A stretch of DNA of 64,000 nt from Shinella daejeonensis (GTDB lineage Bacteria; Pseudomonadota; Alphaproteobacteria; Rhizobiales; Rhizobiaceae). The DNA is taken from contig NZ_JAHWXY010000003.1 in NCBI RefSeq assembly GCF_024281235.1, positions 1 through 64,000 of the forward strand, given 5' to 3'. Under the pieces are notes generated by a model. The model searched no databases and was not told where the DNA came from. It saw only the letters and a program-made list of their open reading frames with translations. Within the stretch, counting starts at the first letter, position 1. Every line of letters starts with the position of its first letter. Both the position numbers and the translations under genes were made by a program. This document shows positions 9,701 to 17,329 of this stretch, one piece after another.

Positions 9701-11097
9701 GCATCGAGGATGATCCTGTCTTCGAGCTGCAAATTCTGCGCGATGGTCAGATCATCCGCCGCCAACTCAAGAACGCTGTGGCTCTCTGCTGGCCGCCTGA
9801 AGATCACATCCCGACCGATTCCGAAGGCCCAGTCGGCGCCCACGCTCACCCTGCCACCCTGAACAATCGTGTTGCCCGACCGAGTATTGTTCTCGCTCAG
9901 GGTCAAAGTTCCCGCGCCAAGCTTGTGGAGGATGCCGCCTCCCGTCGTGTGAATCCCGTTGATTGATGAATCGCCGCCAAACACACCAACTGTAAGCGTG
10001 GCGCCCGTATTGATCTCGAGATTCGCACCGTTGTTTACGGTGAGCCGGTCGAAAGTCTCGCTCTGCGCCACCCGCAGGGTCGCGCCGCTCCAGACGTCAA
10101 CATCCCCGGTATCGGCTATAGCATCGCCGCCACTGACCACCAGCGTACCCGCTTGCACAACGGTGTCGCCGGTATAGGTGTTCTGCCCGGTGAGTATCAG
10201 CGTCCCATCGTTAGTTTTGATCAGGGGCCCGGAACCCGAGATGTTGCCAGCCAGCGTAGCAAAGGTATCCTCACCAACAGCAATCGCCGCGCCAGCCGCA
10301 CCTGAGAGAATGACGTCATTCGCAACCGTCATCGGCAGATGGCTGCCGATCGCCAACTCCGGCGCCTGGGATCCATCTGCCGTGAATTCGATGGCACCGG
10401 TCCCCAACCCGTTTGCATGTGTCAACTCGACGGTGCCGCCAGATATTTCAGTTCCGCCAGAATATGTATTTTCAGCGGCGACGCTAAGATTCCCGGCACC
10501 GCTCTTGTGAATGCGAACGATGCCTTCGCCATCCTCCACACCTCCCCACAGAAACCCGCCGCGTACCGCGAGAGTCGATGTCGTTCCAGCAACGGTGTTG
10601 GTGACCCGCCCCCCTTGATCGACAAGAAAGAACGCGGCCGCCTCATCGCGACCAAATAGGTCGAAAACCCCCTGATAGAGAACTGCAATGGTACTTTGAT
10701 TCGCGAAGTAGTCGCGTGCGGCATCGCTACCCAGGCGCATGGTTCCTGCTCTCAATACGAGCCTGGTGCCACTGCTGTCACCTGAGACGCTTTCAGGTGC
10801 AAAGACGATTGTCCCGTTATCCTCATAGAGGTCGCCGACGAAAACTTGCCCGGCAATGTCAAAATTCAGATTTCCGGTCCAGGTAGCAACAGTATCCTCC
10901 GCCGTGGTGACCGTCGCGGTACCACTCCTCCCAAGGACGACGTCGTCGTCGTAGGTGCCCGTGCTGGTATAGCGCAACACCTGCTGCGCCTGTGCCGAGG
11001 CAAGCGGCAACAGAACACTCATCAGCGCGGTCGCGCAAAGAAGACGGCTTTTACGGGTGAATGCAACGGAACGCGCTGCGCGGATGGTGCTTACCAT
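6721..11097 (-). CDS. Autotransporter adhesin-like protein (type Va)
   Basis: 1458 residues. The N-terminal signal peptide has a long basic n-region and probably ends near ASAQA (residue 38). The passenger is a beta-helix with at least five autotransporter-associated repeats, recognisable by GTLILTGxNxYxGDT and GAGTLTLS variants, and a Pro-rich break (GPGPDPRPG, near 655-665). The last 260-270 residues form the 12-strand autotransporter barrel and end in a C-terminal Phe, the usual outer-membrane assembly signal. No protease triad is evident, so an adhesin or biofilm role is likelier, by inference. It is the first gene of the leftward cluster with the membrane, globin-like, SapC and IalB genes. 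A 3' remnant of a close relative lies at 17656-17943. Confidence 0.92.
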   Translation of the reverse strand: MVSTIRAARSVAFTRKSRLLCATALMSVLLPLASAQAQQVLRYTSTGTYDDDVVLGRSGTATVTTAEDTVATWTGNLNFDIAGQVFVGDLYEDNGTIVFAPESVSGDSSGTRLVLRAGTMRLGSDAARDYFANQSTIAVLYQGVFDLFGRDEAAAFFLVDQGGRVTNTVAGTTSTLAVRGGFLWGGVEDGEGIVRIHKSGAGNLSVAAENTYSGGTEISGGTVELTHANGLGTGAIEFTADGSQAPELAIGSHLPMTVANDVILSGAAGAAIAVGEDTFATLAGNISGSGPLIKTNDGTLILTGQNTYTGDTVVQAGTLVVSGGDAIADTGDVDVWSGATLRVAQSETFDRLTVNNGANLEINTGATLTVGVFGGDSSINGIHTTGGGILHKLGAGTLTLSENNTRSGNTIVQGGRVSVGADWAFGIGRDVIFRRPAESHSVLELAADDLTIAQNLQLEDRIILDAAGSGILAGVISGHNHTITKVGRGTVSLTGESLDAPGARVSEGGLSFDGNYSGDVDVEFGATVTGSGRIGGDVEIADGGRLYGQHDRTLTMGSLTLNENSDVEILVGAPGTTAFFEVEGDLTLDGRLTIADGTGDFGQGVYRLFNYGGDLTDNGMEVVGVPDGSQYGIGDIEIQTAIDKQVNVVVGGTPGPGPDPRPGTLFWDGYHTTADGEISGGYGVWRNGTTNWTTTNGDANHDWGGRFAVFQGEPGTVTVDGSDGDISVAGMQFAIDGYRVEGDPITMTEAETTIRVGDGSQMGADYVATIASDLRGNGALVKDDLGTLILTGNNSYRGDTIVRNGTLVGNTQSIRNDIANNGHVVFDQADDGVFAGDIYGRGTMEKTGAGTLTLSGRSALDWTIDDGGLVSRTDLFGGNVQINSLTFMRFEQNASGTYGGVISGQGEFNVAVADGSFLRLTGDSSGFSGYTTVDSGGLIVDGSLGGMGLTMYEGTVLAGSGTVRGDVSIMFGSTLAPGTGIGTLTIGGNLDLHEGSIYQVDVNRDGESDLVDVSGTATVDGSSVRVVAGTGNYAASTQYTILTADGGVNGSFTGVTSNLAFLDPSLSYDDNNVYLTMTRNGTTFENVGQTRNQIATGGGVESLEAGNAVYDAVLNLSAEQARYAFDQLSGEIHASAKTALIEDSRFLRNAVNDRLRAAFDGVGASGSAVTYENGVPQPVAANTDGFAVWGQGFGSWGHTSGDGNAARLNRSTGGFFVGADAPVFDTWRFGAVAGYSQTSFNAKDRHSSSSSDNYHVGLYGGKAWGDLAFRSGAAYTWHDISTSRSVAFPGFSESLKGDYNAGTAQVFGELAYGFNFGATRFEPFANLAYVNLHTGGFRETGGAAALSSGSSSTDTTFTTLGLRGSTSFDLNGASVTAKGMVGWRHAFDDVTPTSTHRFVGGGNAFTVAGVPVARDAAVIEAGLDFALTPSAVIGVTYGGQFGSGIVDQSFKANFSAKF

Positions 11098-11319
11098 GGT
11101 GCTACTCTCAAGTTATTTGGAAATTTCAGGCGGCGCGGTTCGGCCGGGGAGCGATGCGATACAGCGTGACGGAAACAAGGTGCCCAGCCGGAAAACAGAT
11201 CATCCGGTCCATCGTCTTTCTGGATGGCGATTTCATTTTCGCTCGGGAATTCGAAACCAGCATTGCCTGCAAACCTCCGTTCAAATTTTGAACGGCGTAG
11301 CAAGTCCGCCTTCCGATCA

Positions 11320-11340
11320 CCCCATTCGTTCACAGGGGGG
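11320..11340. promoter_or_regulatory. Operator-like dyad, copy 1 (upstream of autotransporter)
   Basis: CCCC-ATTC-GTTCACAGGGG, about 225 bases upstream of the autotransporter start. It matches the dyads at 12472 and 15974 (core GTTCASAGGGGG with CCCC on the left). Being present in three separate gaps of one gene neighbourhood suggests a binding site for a shared regulator, most simply the LuxR-type response regulator at 14884. Confidence 0.45.
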
Positions 11341-11385
11341 TATCGAAAAAAATATTGCTCTGGAGTAGATTTCGCTTCCGAAAAC

Positions 11386-11414
11386 AAAAACGGCGGGAGA
11401 CTCTTCTCCCGCCG
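11386..11414 (-). terminator. Rho-independent terminator
   Basis: A ten-base-pair perfect stem, CGGCGGGAGA at 11391-11400 with TCTCCCGCCG at 11405-11414 and a four-base loop. Read on the minus strand it is followed by TTTTTGTTTT. It lies downstream of the secreted-protein gene at 11527-12024 and separates that unit from the autotransporter cluster. Confidence 0.8.
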
Positions 11415-11526
11415 TAACAAGTTCTTCAAAGTGCGTCCGTTGGTCGGACATTCTATTGCCGGGGAGGATTATTGTTTCCGGGCTGGCTGCTTATCGTATG
11501 CGCGCAACTCCATATCGCGTTTGCCG

Positions 11527-12024
11527 CTATTCCGATTTTGAAAGGCGCTTCAAGCGCTCGGAATACGGAGCGACGACATTGCGATATGGCGCCCCTTTCT
11601 CGCGAATGGCCTCGAAATTTCCCATCTGGGCGCGGAGCATTTCGGTCGCCGCCTTCTTCTGCTCTGGCGTCATCTTGCCGAGTTCGCCGAGCTTGTCGGC
11701 GAACTCTTCCATCATCTGTTCAAGCTCGGCCTGCGGGATCGAAGCGATGAAGCCGGTCATGGTCTGATCAAAGGCAGCTTTCCAGCTTGTCTCGCTAAAA
11801 CCGGCAGCCGGGATCAACTGGGAAGATTCGTCATCGATCTCGAACCATTCCTGCGCGGCGTCCTCATCATAGAAAACCGTTTTTCGGGTCTCGGACGAAA
11901 GACGCTCCAGAATGGTGATGACAGCTTCGGCCTCCCGCTTTTCGAGCGCAGCGGCGTTGGTGGCCGAAAGACCGAGGACGATTGCGGCGGCGATGGCCGC
12001 TCTGAAAAACAAGCTCCCGGCCAT
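11527..12024 (-). CDS. Predicted secreted protein, unknown function
   Basis: 165 residues with a clear signal peptide (FFRAAIAAAIVLGLSATNAAA, cleavage near 26) and a mature domain that is helical and acidic (EKREAEAVITILERLSSETRK; KLGELGKMTPEQKKAATEM). No known family is recognised. The ATG overlaps the stop of the upstream lipoprotein gene by one base (TGATG), so the two are co-translated. The strong terminator at 11386-11414 ends this two-gene unit. It lies within the set of genes flanked by the CCCC/GGGG dyads. Confidence 0.75.
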   Translation of the reverse strand: MAGSLFFRAAIAAAIVLGLSATNAAALEKREAEAVITILERLSSETRKTVFYDEDAAQEWFEIDDESSQLIPAAGFSETSWKAAFDQTMTGFIASIPQAELEQMMEEFADKLGELGKMTPEQKKAATEMLRAQMGNFEAIREKGAPYRNVVAPYSERLKRLSKSE

Positions 12025-12362
12025 CAGTAGCAGTCCTGCATGCTGGCGCGCGCGTTGTTGGCCTGGCTCTGGGCGATCATGCTGCCGCCGGTAGATGCAA
12101 CCTGGCCGGCAATCGCACCACCGCGTCCGGCAAAGCCGCCGAGGCCGCCCACCATGCCAAGGGCGCTGCCCAGCATCGCCGCGTTGGTCTGTCCCCGCAC
12201 GGCTTCTTCGCACGCGTCGCGTTTGCGCGCTGCGGCCTTCTGCTGACCAACCGCACGCGCGGATGGCTTGCTCGCGGCCGATGTCGTGCTCGTTGGAGCT
12301 GTTGTCTGGCTGCAACCAGCCAGCACGAGCGCAACCACGCTCACAATTGCAATGAGTCTCAT
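12024..12362 (-). CDS. Predicted lipoprotein, glycine-zipper type
   Basis: 112 residues from MRLIAIVSVVALVLAGC; the start is chosen because it gives a short basic n-region, a hydrophobic core and lipobox LAGC, with AGGGA upstream. Longer in-frame starts would bury this signal. After a Thr/Ser-rich linker it has AMLGSALGMVGGLGGFAGRGGAIAG-type glycine repeats, resembling glycine-zipper envelope proteins (Rick_17kDa/OmpA-linker type). Two Cys (one in DACEEA, one in the C-terminal QDCY) could pair. It is co-translated with the secreted-protein gene downstream. Function unknown; probably envelope structure. Confidence 0.7.
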   Translation of the reverse strand: MRLIAIVSVVALVLAGCSQTTAPTSTTSAASKPSARAVGQQKAAARKRDACEEAVRGQTNAAMLGSALGMVGGLGGFAGRGGAIAGQVASTGGSMIAQSQANNARASMQDCY

Positions 12363-12471
12363 GCTTTTCCCTGATTTCTTGAACGGCATCGGCTGAGCGC
12401 CCCGGTCGGAGCCGTCACTTGGCCGTCGGTTGAATTTCCACATCGCCTCTAGGACGAAAAATCAGGCGCCG

Positions 12472-12491
12472 CCCCATCTGTTCAGAGGGGG
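12472..12491. promoter_or_regulatory. Operator-like dyad, copy 2 (divergent gap)
   Basis: The best dyad of the three: CCCC-A-TCTG-TT-CAGA-G-GGGG. It is centrally placed between the leftward lipoprotein gene (start 12362) and the rightward molybdo-oxidoreductase-like gene (start 12570), so it could control both. Fifteen bases, TGTTCAGAGGGGGCG, recur exactly at 15980-15994. Confidence 0.5.
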
Positions 12492-12569
12492 CGGAAGTTT
12501 TTTCTAAGGATAGAACGTCAGTGATGGTAACTTCCTGGAGCTGCAACCTATTCGGAGGGATCGATTACA

Positions 12570-13109
12570 ATGAAACAGTCCCGATACTTCCATTGCGCCG
12601 GCCTGTTGCTCCGCGGCGTGGGCACATGGCTTTCCATCATCGTTATGGTTACGGCTGCTTTTGCGAACGACCTGGCCACCCCAGCCGGGCCGGTGCTCCT
12701 CACCGTCACTGGCGAACTCGGAAAGTCCAACCATACCAATAGCGCACTTTTCGATGAGGCGATGCTCGCCGCTTTACCGCAACATCGTATTGAAACATCG
12801 ACCCCGTGGACGGACGGAAAAAAGGCCTTTGAAGGCGTGCTGATGTCGGACCTGTTCGATTTCCTCGGCGTAAGGGATGCGCAAAGGCTTCGCGCTGTGG
12901 CCTTGAACGAGTACGAAATCGCCTCTCCGTTCTCCGAAGCCATCGAGCATGGCGCATTGCTTGCCATGCGCATGGACGGCAAGCCACTGACGCGCCGCGA
13001 CAAGGGACCGATATGGGTTGTCTATCCACGCGACGGCAACCCGCGAATCCAGGATGAACGCCATGACGCCCGCTGGGTCTGGCAACTTACCAGAATCGAG
13101 GTTGAATGA
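12570..13109 (+). CDS. Periplasmic molybdopterin-oxidoreductase-like (SUOX-fold) protein
   Basis: 179 residues with an N-terminal signal or anchor (about 15-33) and a domain resembling the small oxidoreductase molybdopterin-binding family that accompanies sensor kinases: LLTVTGELGKSN, FEGVLMSDLFDFLG, LNEYEIASPFSEA, MDGKPLTRRDKGPIWVVYP. The only Cys is inside the signal region; the mature part has none, so the usual Mo-ligating Cys of sulphite-oxidase-type enzymes is absent. It is coupled by ATGA to a histidine kinase, which suggests a periplasmic ligand-sensing partner rather than an enzyme. Family assignment is by pattern; role is inference. Confidence 0.65.
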   Translation: MKQSRYFHCAGLLLRGVGTWLSIIVMVTAAFANDLATPAGPVLLTVTGELGKSNHTNSALFDEAMLAALPQHRIETSTPWTDGKKAFEGVLMSDLFDFLGVRDAQRLRAVALNEYEIASPFSEAIEHGALLAMRMDGKPLTRRDKGPIWVVYPRDGNPRIQDERHDARWVWQLTRIEVE

Positions 13110-14887
13110 GCATCGCGGGAAAGAAACGGACCATAGCAGGCATAACGGGTTTAATCGTGACCGCATGCGCTGTGCTGCTGGTCTTCGCATTGCATCGTTT
13201 GATTCAAACCGAAACCGAACTTGCCACCGGCTCCGGTGAAAGCCTGCTCTACGCATTGTTTCAGGCTCACGATGAGGAGCAGCGCCTGATTATGGACGCG
13301 TATGATTGGAACAACGGCGCAAGACAGCCCGAGCACGCGGAAAGACTTCAGCTTCAGATAGACCTTGCGATCAGCCGCCTGGATGTTGTCTCCCACGGGA
13401 CACTTGGACGGGCGTTGGCGGACGCGAAAGAGGATGGTGTCATCGAATCGGCCCGCCTCAATCTGATGACCTTCGATAAATCGTTGCAGGCTGTCATCAT
13501 GCAGGAGGGCGCGCTTCCGCAATCGCTGTTGGACGGATTGCGGACTGATGCAGGCAAGCTCAAGGCCGCTTCCACTCGCGTGTTCCTCGCGGAGCGAGAC
13601 AATATCGGCACGCAGCGGGACCGTTATTCTTCTGTGCTGTGGGAAGCCATTATTGCAATCCTGCTCATTCTCGGTTGCGGCGTTTTCATCGTCGCGCGTC
13701 TTCTGGCCAGCCTGCGTACCGCCGCCAAAGCCGAGGACGCTTTGCGGAGGGATCGGGATTTCTCGAACCTGCTTCTGGAATCGAGCGGCGATGGAGTGAT
13801 CGCCTTCGATATGGATGGCCGGTGCACACACTGGAACTCTGTGATGGGCGAGATGTTTCCCGCCCCCAGCGATGCCGATGTCATTGGTCAGCTAATTAAG
13901 GACGCATACCGGCTGCCGGAGGGGCATGTGATCCTGAACATGATGCGCGACACGTTAGTCGGCCAGAGCCTTCACATGCCGGCTCACCCGATCCCAACTG
14001 GAAACCGCTACGTCGAGAAATTCACTTATCCGGTCTGGTCGGGGAGGGCTATCGTCGGCGGCATTCTCTTCATTCGCGATGTGACCGATACGCATCTTGC
14101 GAGAATGCAGTTGGTCGAACACCGTGATCAACTTGAGGCGACCGTAAAGGAGCGCACCAGGGATCTGGAGGAATCGCTGGAGCGAGAGACGAGGCTGCGC
14201 GAGCTTTACAAAGGCTTCGTGTCGATGGTGTCGCATCAATTCCGAACACCGCTTTCCATCGTGGATTCAAGTGCCCAGCGCATGATCCGCCGGGGCAAGG
14301 ATATGAGCGAAGAGGAAATTCGCGAGCGCGCCGGTAAAATCAGAATGGCGATCCTGCGCCTGACCCGGCTCGTTTCCAGCACCCTCAACGCCACCAAGCT
14401 GGATGCGGGGGAAATCGATTTCGCCGCCCGCCGCTGCGATCTCGGCAAGCTCATCGTCGAAGCCTGCGATCGCCAGAAAGAAACCACACCCAACCGACAA
14501 TTTAGAATCGAACTGGATCAGCTTTCCGACTGGGTATCCTGTGACCCACTACTGATCGAACAGGTGGTCGCGAATCTCATTTCCAATGCCGTCAAGTATT
14601 CATCTCCACCGGAGCCAATCGATATCAGGGCTGACGTGGATGAGCGATGGATCGAGATAAAGGTCAGTGATCGCGGCGTCGGCTTCCCGGAAGACGAGCG
14701 CGACAACCTGTTTGATCGGTTCTTTCGTGCAAAAACCGCGGTCGGTGTCGAAGGAACCGGCATTGGTCTGCATGTGGCACGCACTATAGCTCGGATGCAC
14801 GGCGGCGATGTGGCGGCCTTCCAGCGCGAAGGCGGCGGCTCGACCTTTGTCCTTAGAATTCCGAAAGAGGAAACGTTAGCAGCATGA
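13106..14887 (+). CDS. Sensor histidine kinase with periplasmic and PAS domains
   Basis: 593 residues. There are two membrane segments (about 10-30 and 172-192) bounding a helical periplasmic sensor, a PAS domain (about 210-330, with LLESSGDGVIAFDMDGRCTHWN), a coiled coil, then HisKA and HATPase. The phosphoacceptor is His377 in SHQFRTP; N-box NLISNAVKYS, G1 DRGVGF and G2 GTGIGLHVAR are intact, so it should be active. It overlaps the upstream SUOX-like gene and the downstream response regulator, forming a three-gene signalling operon. The periplasmic domain probably reads the SUOX-like partner. Confidence 0.93.
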   Translation: MSIAGKKRTIAGITGLIVTACAVLLVFALHRLIQTETELATGSGESLLYALFQAHDEEQRLIMDAYDWNNGARQPEHAERLQLQIDLAISRLDVVSHGTLGRALADAKEDGVIESARLNLMTFDKSLQAVIMQEGALPQSLLDGLRTDAGKLKAASTRVFLAERDNIGTQRDRYSSVLWEAIIAILLILGCGVFIVARLLASLRTAAKAEDALRRDRDFSNLLLESSGDGVIAFDMDGRCTHWNSVMGEMFPAPSDADVIGQLIKDAYRLPEGHVILNMMRDTLVGQSLHMPAHPIPTGNRYVEKFTYPVWSGRAIVGGILFIRDVTDTHLARMQLVEHRDQLEATVKERTRDLEESLERETRLRELYKGFVSMVSHQFRTPLSIVDSSAQRMIRRGKDMSEEEIRERAGKIRMAILRLTRLVSSTLNATKLDAGEIDFAARRCDLGKLIVEACDRQKETTPNRQFRIELDQLSDWVSCDPLLIEQVVANLISNAVKYSSPPEPIDIRADVDERWIEIKVSDRGVGFPEDERDNLFDRFFRAKTAVGVEGTGIGLHVARTIARMHGGDVAAFQREGGGSTFVLRIPKEETLAA

Positions 14888-15963
14888 ACCCGGATCATAT
14901 CGTCAGCGCGAACCAGGATACTGATCGTAAGAGGACAATTCTGTGTGTCGAAGATGAAGCCGATCTTCGTTGCGACCTCGTCGAGGAGCTCGTCGCGGCC
15001 GGTTATCGGGTCATTGAGGCAGGAGACGGACGGGAGGCACTTCACAAGCTGGAAACCGAGCAGCCGGATGCAATCTTGTGCGATATCACCATGCCCGAGC
15101 TCGGAGGATACGAGCTGATGGCGAAGCTCAGGGCCGACAGACCTGACCTTGCCGAGGTGCCCTTCATATTCCTGACGGCGTTGGCTGACAGAGCCGATGT
15201 GCTGCACGGCAAGAATGCCGGCGCGGACGACTATCTGGTCAAGCCTGTCGACTATGACGACCTCCTAGCAACGATTAGATCGCGGTTGCGCCTCGTTGAT
15301 CGTGTCCGCCAGTCGCTCCTTGCCGATTTGCAGCGCCAGCAGCAGCAGATGATCGAGCAGGCGGTGCGGGACGGCGAGGTCGAGCTGGCGGCATTGGCGG
15401 CGGCACTGGATCGGCTCGCGATCGGCATTTTCCTCATCGAGGAAACCGGCGAGGTCCGCATGATCAACGAAGCTGGGAGACAGTTGATCGCCAGGTCAGA
15501 CGGACTTTCCCTGACATCGGCTGGCCTCAGCGCCCATCTTGCGAAATCATCCCAATCCCTGAAAGGCGCGCTTGCCGCTGTTCTGCAGAATGTTGGCACC
15601 AGTCAGACTGTCGCGGTAGACCGGGAAGAAGGCCATCCCCTTGTCCTGCAACTCTCCTCGATCAGCCTTCCCGGCAGCAACGTCCGCCACGCCATTGCAC
15701 TCGTCATTGATCCAGACAGCCAGGCAGATATATCCGCCGAAGTTCTGGCGTCCCTGTTCGGCTGCACCTCGGCCGAAGCAAGACTGGCAGCCGCGCTGGT
15801 CGCCGGAAAACGGCTTGAGGAGATAGGAGAAGAGTTCGGCGTCAAGCCGACCACCATCACCTTCCACCTACAAAACCTGTTCCAGAAGACCCATACCCAC
15901 CGCCAGGCAGATCTCATCGCCTTGCTGATCAGGGCGACGGTTCCGCTTTCGCTCAGCAATTGA
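14884..15963 (+). CDS. Response regulator with receiver, PAS-like and LuxR-type HTH domains
   Basis: 359 residues. The receiver domain (about 17-135) has phosphoacceptor Asp67 in ILCDITMPE, the conserved acidic pair in VEDEAD and Lys in VKPVDY. A linker coiled coil is followed by a PAS-like segment (about 165-290), then a LuxR-type HTH (about 293-350, with GKRLEEIGEEFGVKPTTITFHLQNLF). It is the cognate partner of the kinase it overlaps. Its DNA target is unknown; the CCCC/GGGG dyads around this locus are the obvious candidates, including one immediately after its stop. Confidence 0.92.
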   Translation: MNPDHIVSANQDTDRKRTILCVEDEADLRCDLVEELVAAGYRVIEAGDGREALHKLETEQPDAILCDITMPELGGYELMAKLRADRPDLAEVPFIFLTALADRADVLHGKNAGADDYLVKPVDYDDLLATIRSRLRLVDRVRQSLLADLQRQQQQMIEQAVRDGEVELAALAAALDRLAIGIFLIEETGEVRMINEAGRQLIARSDGLSLTSAGLSAHLAKSSQSLKGALAAVLQNVGTSQTVAVDREEGHPLVLQLSSISLPGSNVRHAIALVIDPDSQADISAEVLASLFGCTSAEARLAAALVAGKRLEEIGEEFGVKPTTITFHLQNLFQKTHTHRQADLIALLIRATVPLSLSN

Positions 15964-15973
15964 AGATCGGGGG

Positions 15974-15992
15974 CCCCTGTGTTCAGAGGGGG
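15974..15992. promoter_or_regulatory. Operator-like dyad, copy 3 (upstream of lipoprotein)
   Basis: CCCC-TGT-GTTCAGAGGGGG, 55 bases upstream of the lipoprotein gene at 16047. It shares a 15-base exact match with the dyad at 12472-12491 and has one base less between the left arm and the core. Confidence 0.45.
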
Positions 15993-16046
15993 CGTCTGCC
16001 AGTTGGCTATGTTAGCACCGTCCGGACAAATCAGCAGGGTGCGACT

Positions 16047-16493
16047 ATGCGAACGAAACGGTCCGGATTCGAAACAGATGGCGCGAATTTAACGCGGGCA
16101 GCCTTGAATGCCTTATCGGTATCGCGAGCCGTTATGGGGATAATGAGCCTTGCTGCGCTTGCGGCCTGCCAGAGCACTCCCACCAAGTCGAGTTTCGATA
16201 ATCCAATGTTTTCCGACGAGACACGTGCTCTCGAAAAGCAGCTCAACGCAGAAGCTGCTGCAGTGGGAGCCGCGCAGGCGGTCATGAGCATGCCTGCTGC
16301 GTGGGATCCGACGGGAGCCGCCAGTCTGGTGACCACACCTGCCGGCCTTGCCATGCGTGAAGCCCAACGACGCCAGGCCGATGCCAGAATGGATGCCCAG
16401 CTCGCGAAGGATCAGGCAGCATTCTATCGGAAGTATGGGCTAAATCCCGACGGAACCACCACAGGCCGCAAAGGGCCGCTGTCGGTAGATTGA
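16047..16493 (+). CDS. Predicted lipoprotein, unknown function
   Basis: 148 residues. A hydrophobic stretch VSRAVMGIMSLAALAACQS carries a lipobox (LAAC) at about residue 38, preceded by an unusually long n-region of about 20 residues. The mature part is polar and helical (SDETRALEKQLNAEAAAVGAAQ; REAQRRQADARMDAQLAKD) and ends with KYGLNPDGTTTGRKG. An internal ATG at 16134 would leave too short an n-region. No family recognised. It follows a CCCC/GGGG dyad and is 14 bases upstream of the CPBP gene. Confidence 0.7.
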   Translation: MRTKRSGFETDGANLTRAALNALSVSRAVMGIMSLAALAACQSTPTKSSFDNPMFSDETRALEKQLNAEAAAVGAAQAVMSMPAAWDPTGAASLVTTPAGLAMREAQRRQADARMDAQLAKDQAAFYRKYGLNPDGTTTGRKGPLSVD

Positions 16494-16507
16494 TGAACTG
16501 AGGGTTC

Positions 16508-17161
16508 ATGAACTCCGCCAATCAAACCGTACTCGCCTATGCAGGCATTATGCTTGCCTGGACGTTGGCGTGGGTGCTCAAGATTTCCATCATTGATGAA
16601 GCTTTTCCTTGCCTCGCGATCGGTGCGTGTAGTTTCGCGTGGTGGACAACAGCAAAGGCATTGATTTGGATACTGCCAGCTCTTTGGCTTTGTCGCCTCT
16701 CCGGACGGACGCTTAAAGAGACTCTCAATCTGGCAAATTGGAAAAGCGTTCTTGCGTGGGGCGGCGGGATAGGCCTTGCTATTGCGCTGACTGGATTTGT
16801 GCCCGCATATCTCGACGGCAGGCAGCTTTTGCCGAATGCGTGGAGTATTCCACTTTTCAGCGCTCTTTTCGTCGCGCCAACTTTTGAAGAGTTTTTGGCC
16901 CGCGGCGCCTTGCTGGGGAACCTTCAAAAAGCCATTCCATTTTGGATGGCCAATATGATTTCCTCACTCATGTTCGTTGGTATGCACGTACCCGGCTGGT
17001 ATTTCATGGGAACTCTGACGGAGAATATAATACGGCCCGTCGGCGGTGCATTTTCCATCTTCCTGCTGGGTCTTGCATTCGGCTATGCCGCGTACAAAAG
17101 CCGCTCGGTAATGGGCGGCATGCTCGCCCACTTCCTTAATAACTTGGCGTCGAACGCGTAG
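16508..17161 (+). CDS. CPBP-family intramembrane metalloprotease
   Basis: 217 residues with about six hydrophobic segments. The CPBP (Abi/CaaX) motifs are present: EE at the start of FEEFLARGALL (motif EExxxR), His in FVGMHVPGW, and HxxxN in LAHFLNN. These Glu and His residues are the likely zinc ligands. Members cleave prenylated or membrane peptides or act in peptide self-immunity and envelope signalling; the substrate cannot be inferred here. It is probably transcribed with the lipoprotein gene upstream. Confidence 0.88.
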   Translation: MNSANQTVLAYAGIMLAWTLAWVLKISIIDEAFPCLAIGACSFAWWTTAKALIWILPALWLCRLSGRTLKETLNLANWKSVLAWGGGIGLAIALTGFVPAYLDGRQLLPNAWSIPLFSALFVAPTFEEFLARGALLGNLQKAIPFWMANMISSLMFVGMHVPGWYFMGTLTENIIRPVGGAFSIFLLGLAFGYAAYKSRSVMGGMLAHFLNNLASNA

Positions 17162-17329
17162 AAAACGCCAGTCGTGACGGATGGCATGCACGCCAAAATC
17201 GATAGGGAAACCCCGTTGGTCACGGGACGGCCGCTCGCACCGCACCATTTCCCGGCATGCTCGTCCTAACTGCGACTTGGTCGACGTCGTTTCGCCATTC
17301 TTGAGCAAAGTCTTGTTTCCGATCTGGCC

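Noticed and set aside
8629-9966. 445-codon plus-strand open frame inside the autotransporter region
   Set aside because: It is antisense to the autotransporter; the sequence is the compositional shadow of Gly/Thr-rich repeats and has no ribosome site or family pattern.
11091-11429. 112-codon minus-strand frame upstream of the autotransporter
   Set aside because: It overlaps the autotransporter start and the terminator hairpin and lacks family features; it is treated as the upstream untranslated and regulatory region.
12469-12504. Hairpin plus T tract resembling a plus-strand terminator
   Set aside because: No plus-strand gene ends before it; the stem coincides with the CCCC/GGGG dyad, which is better explained as an operator.
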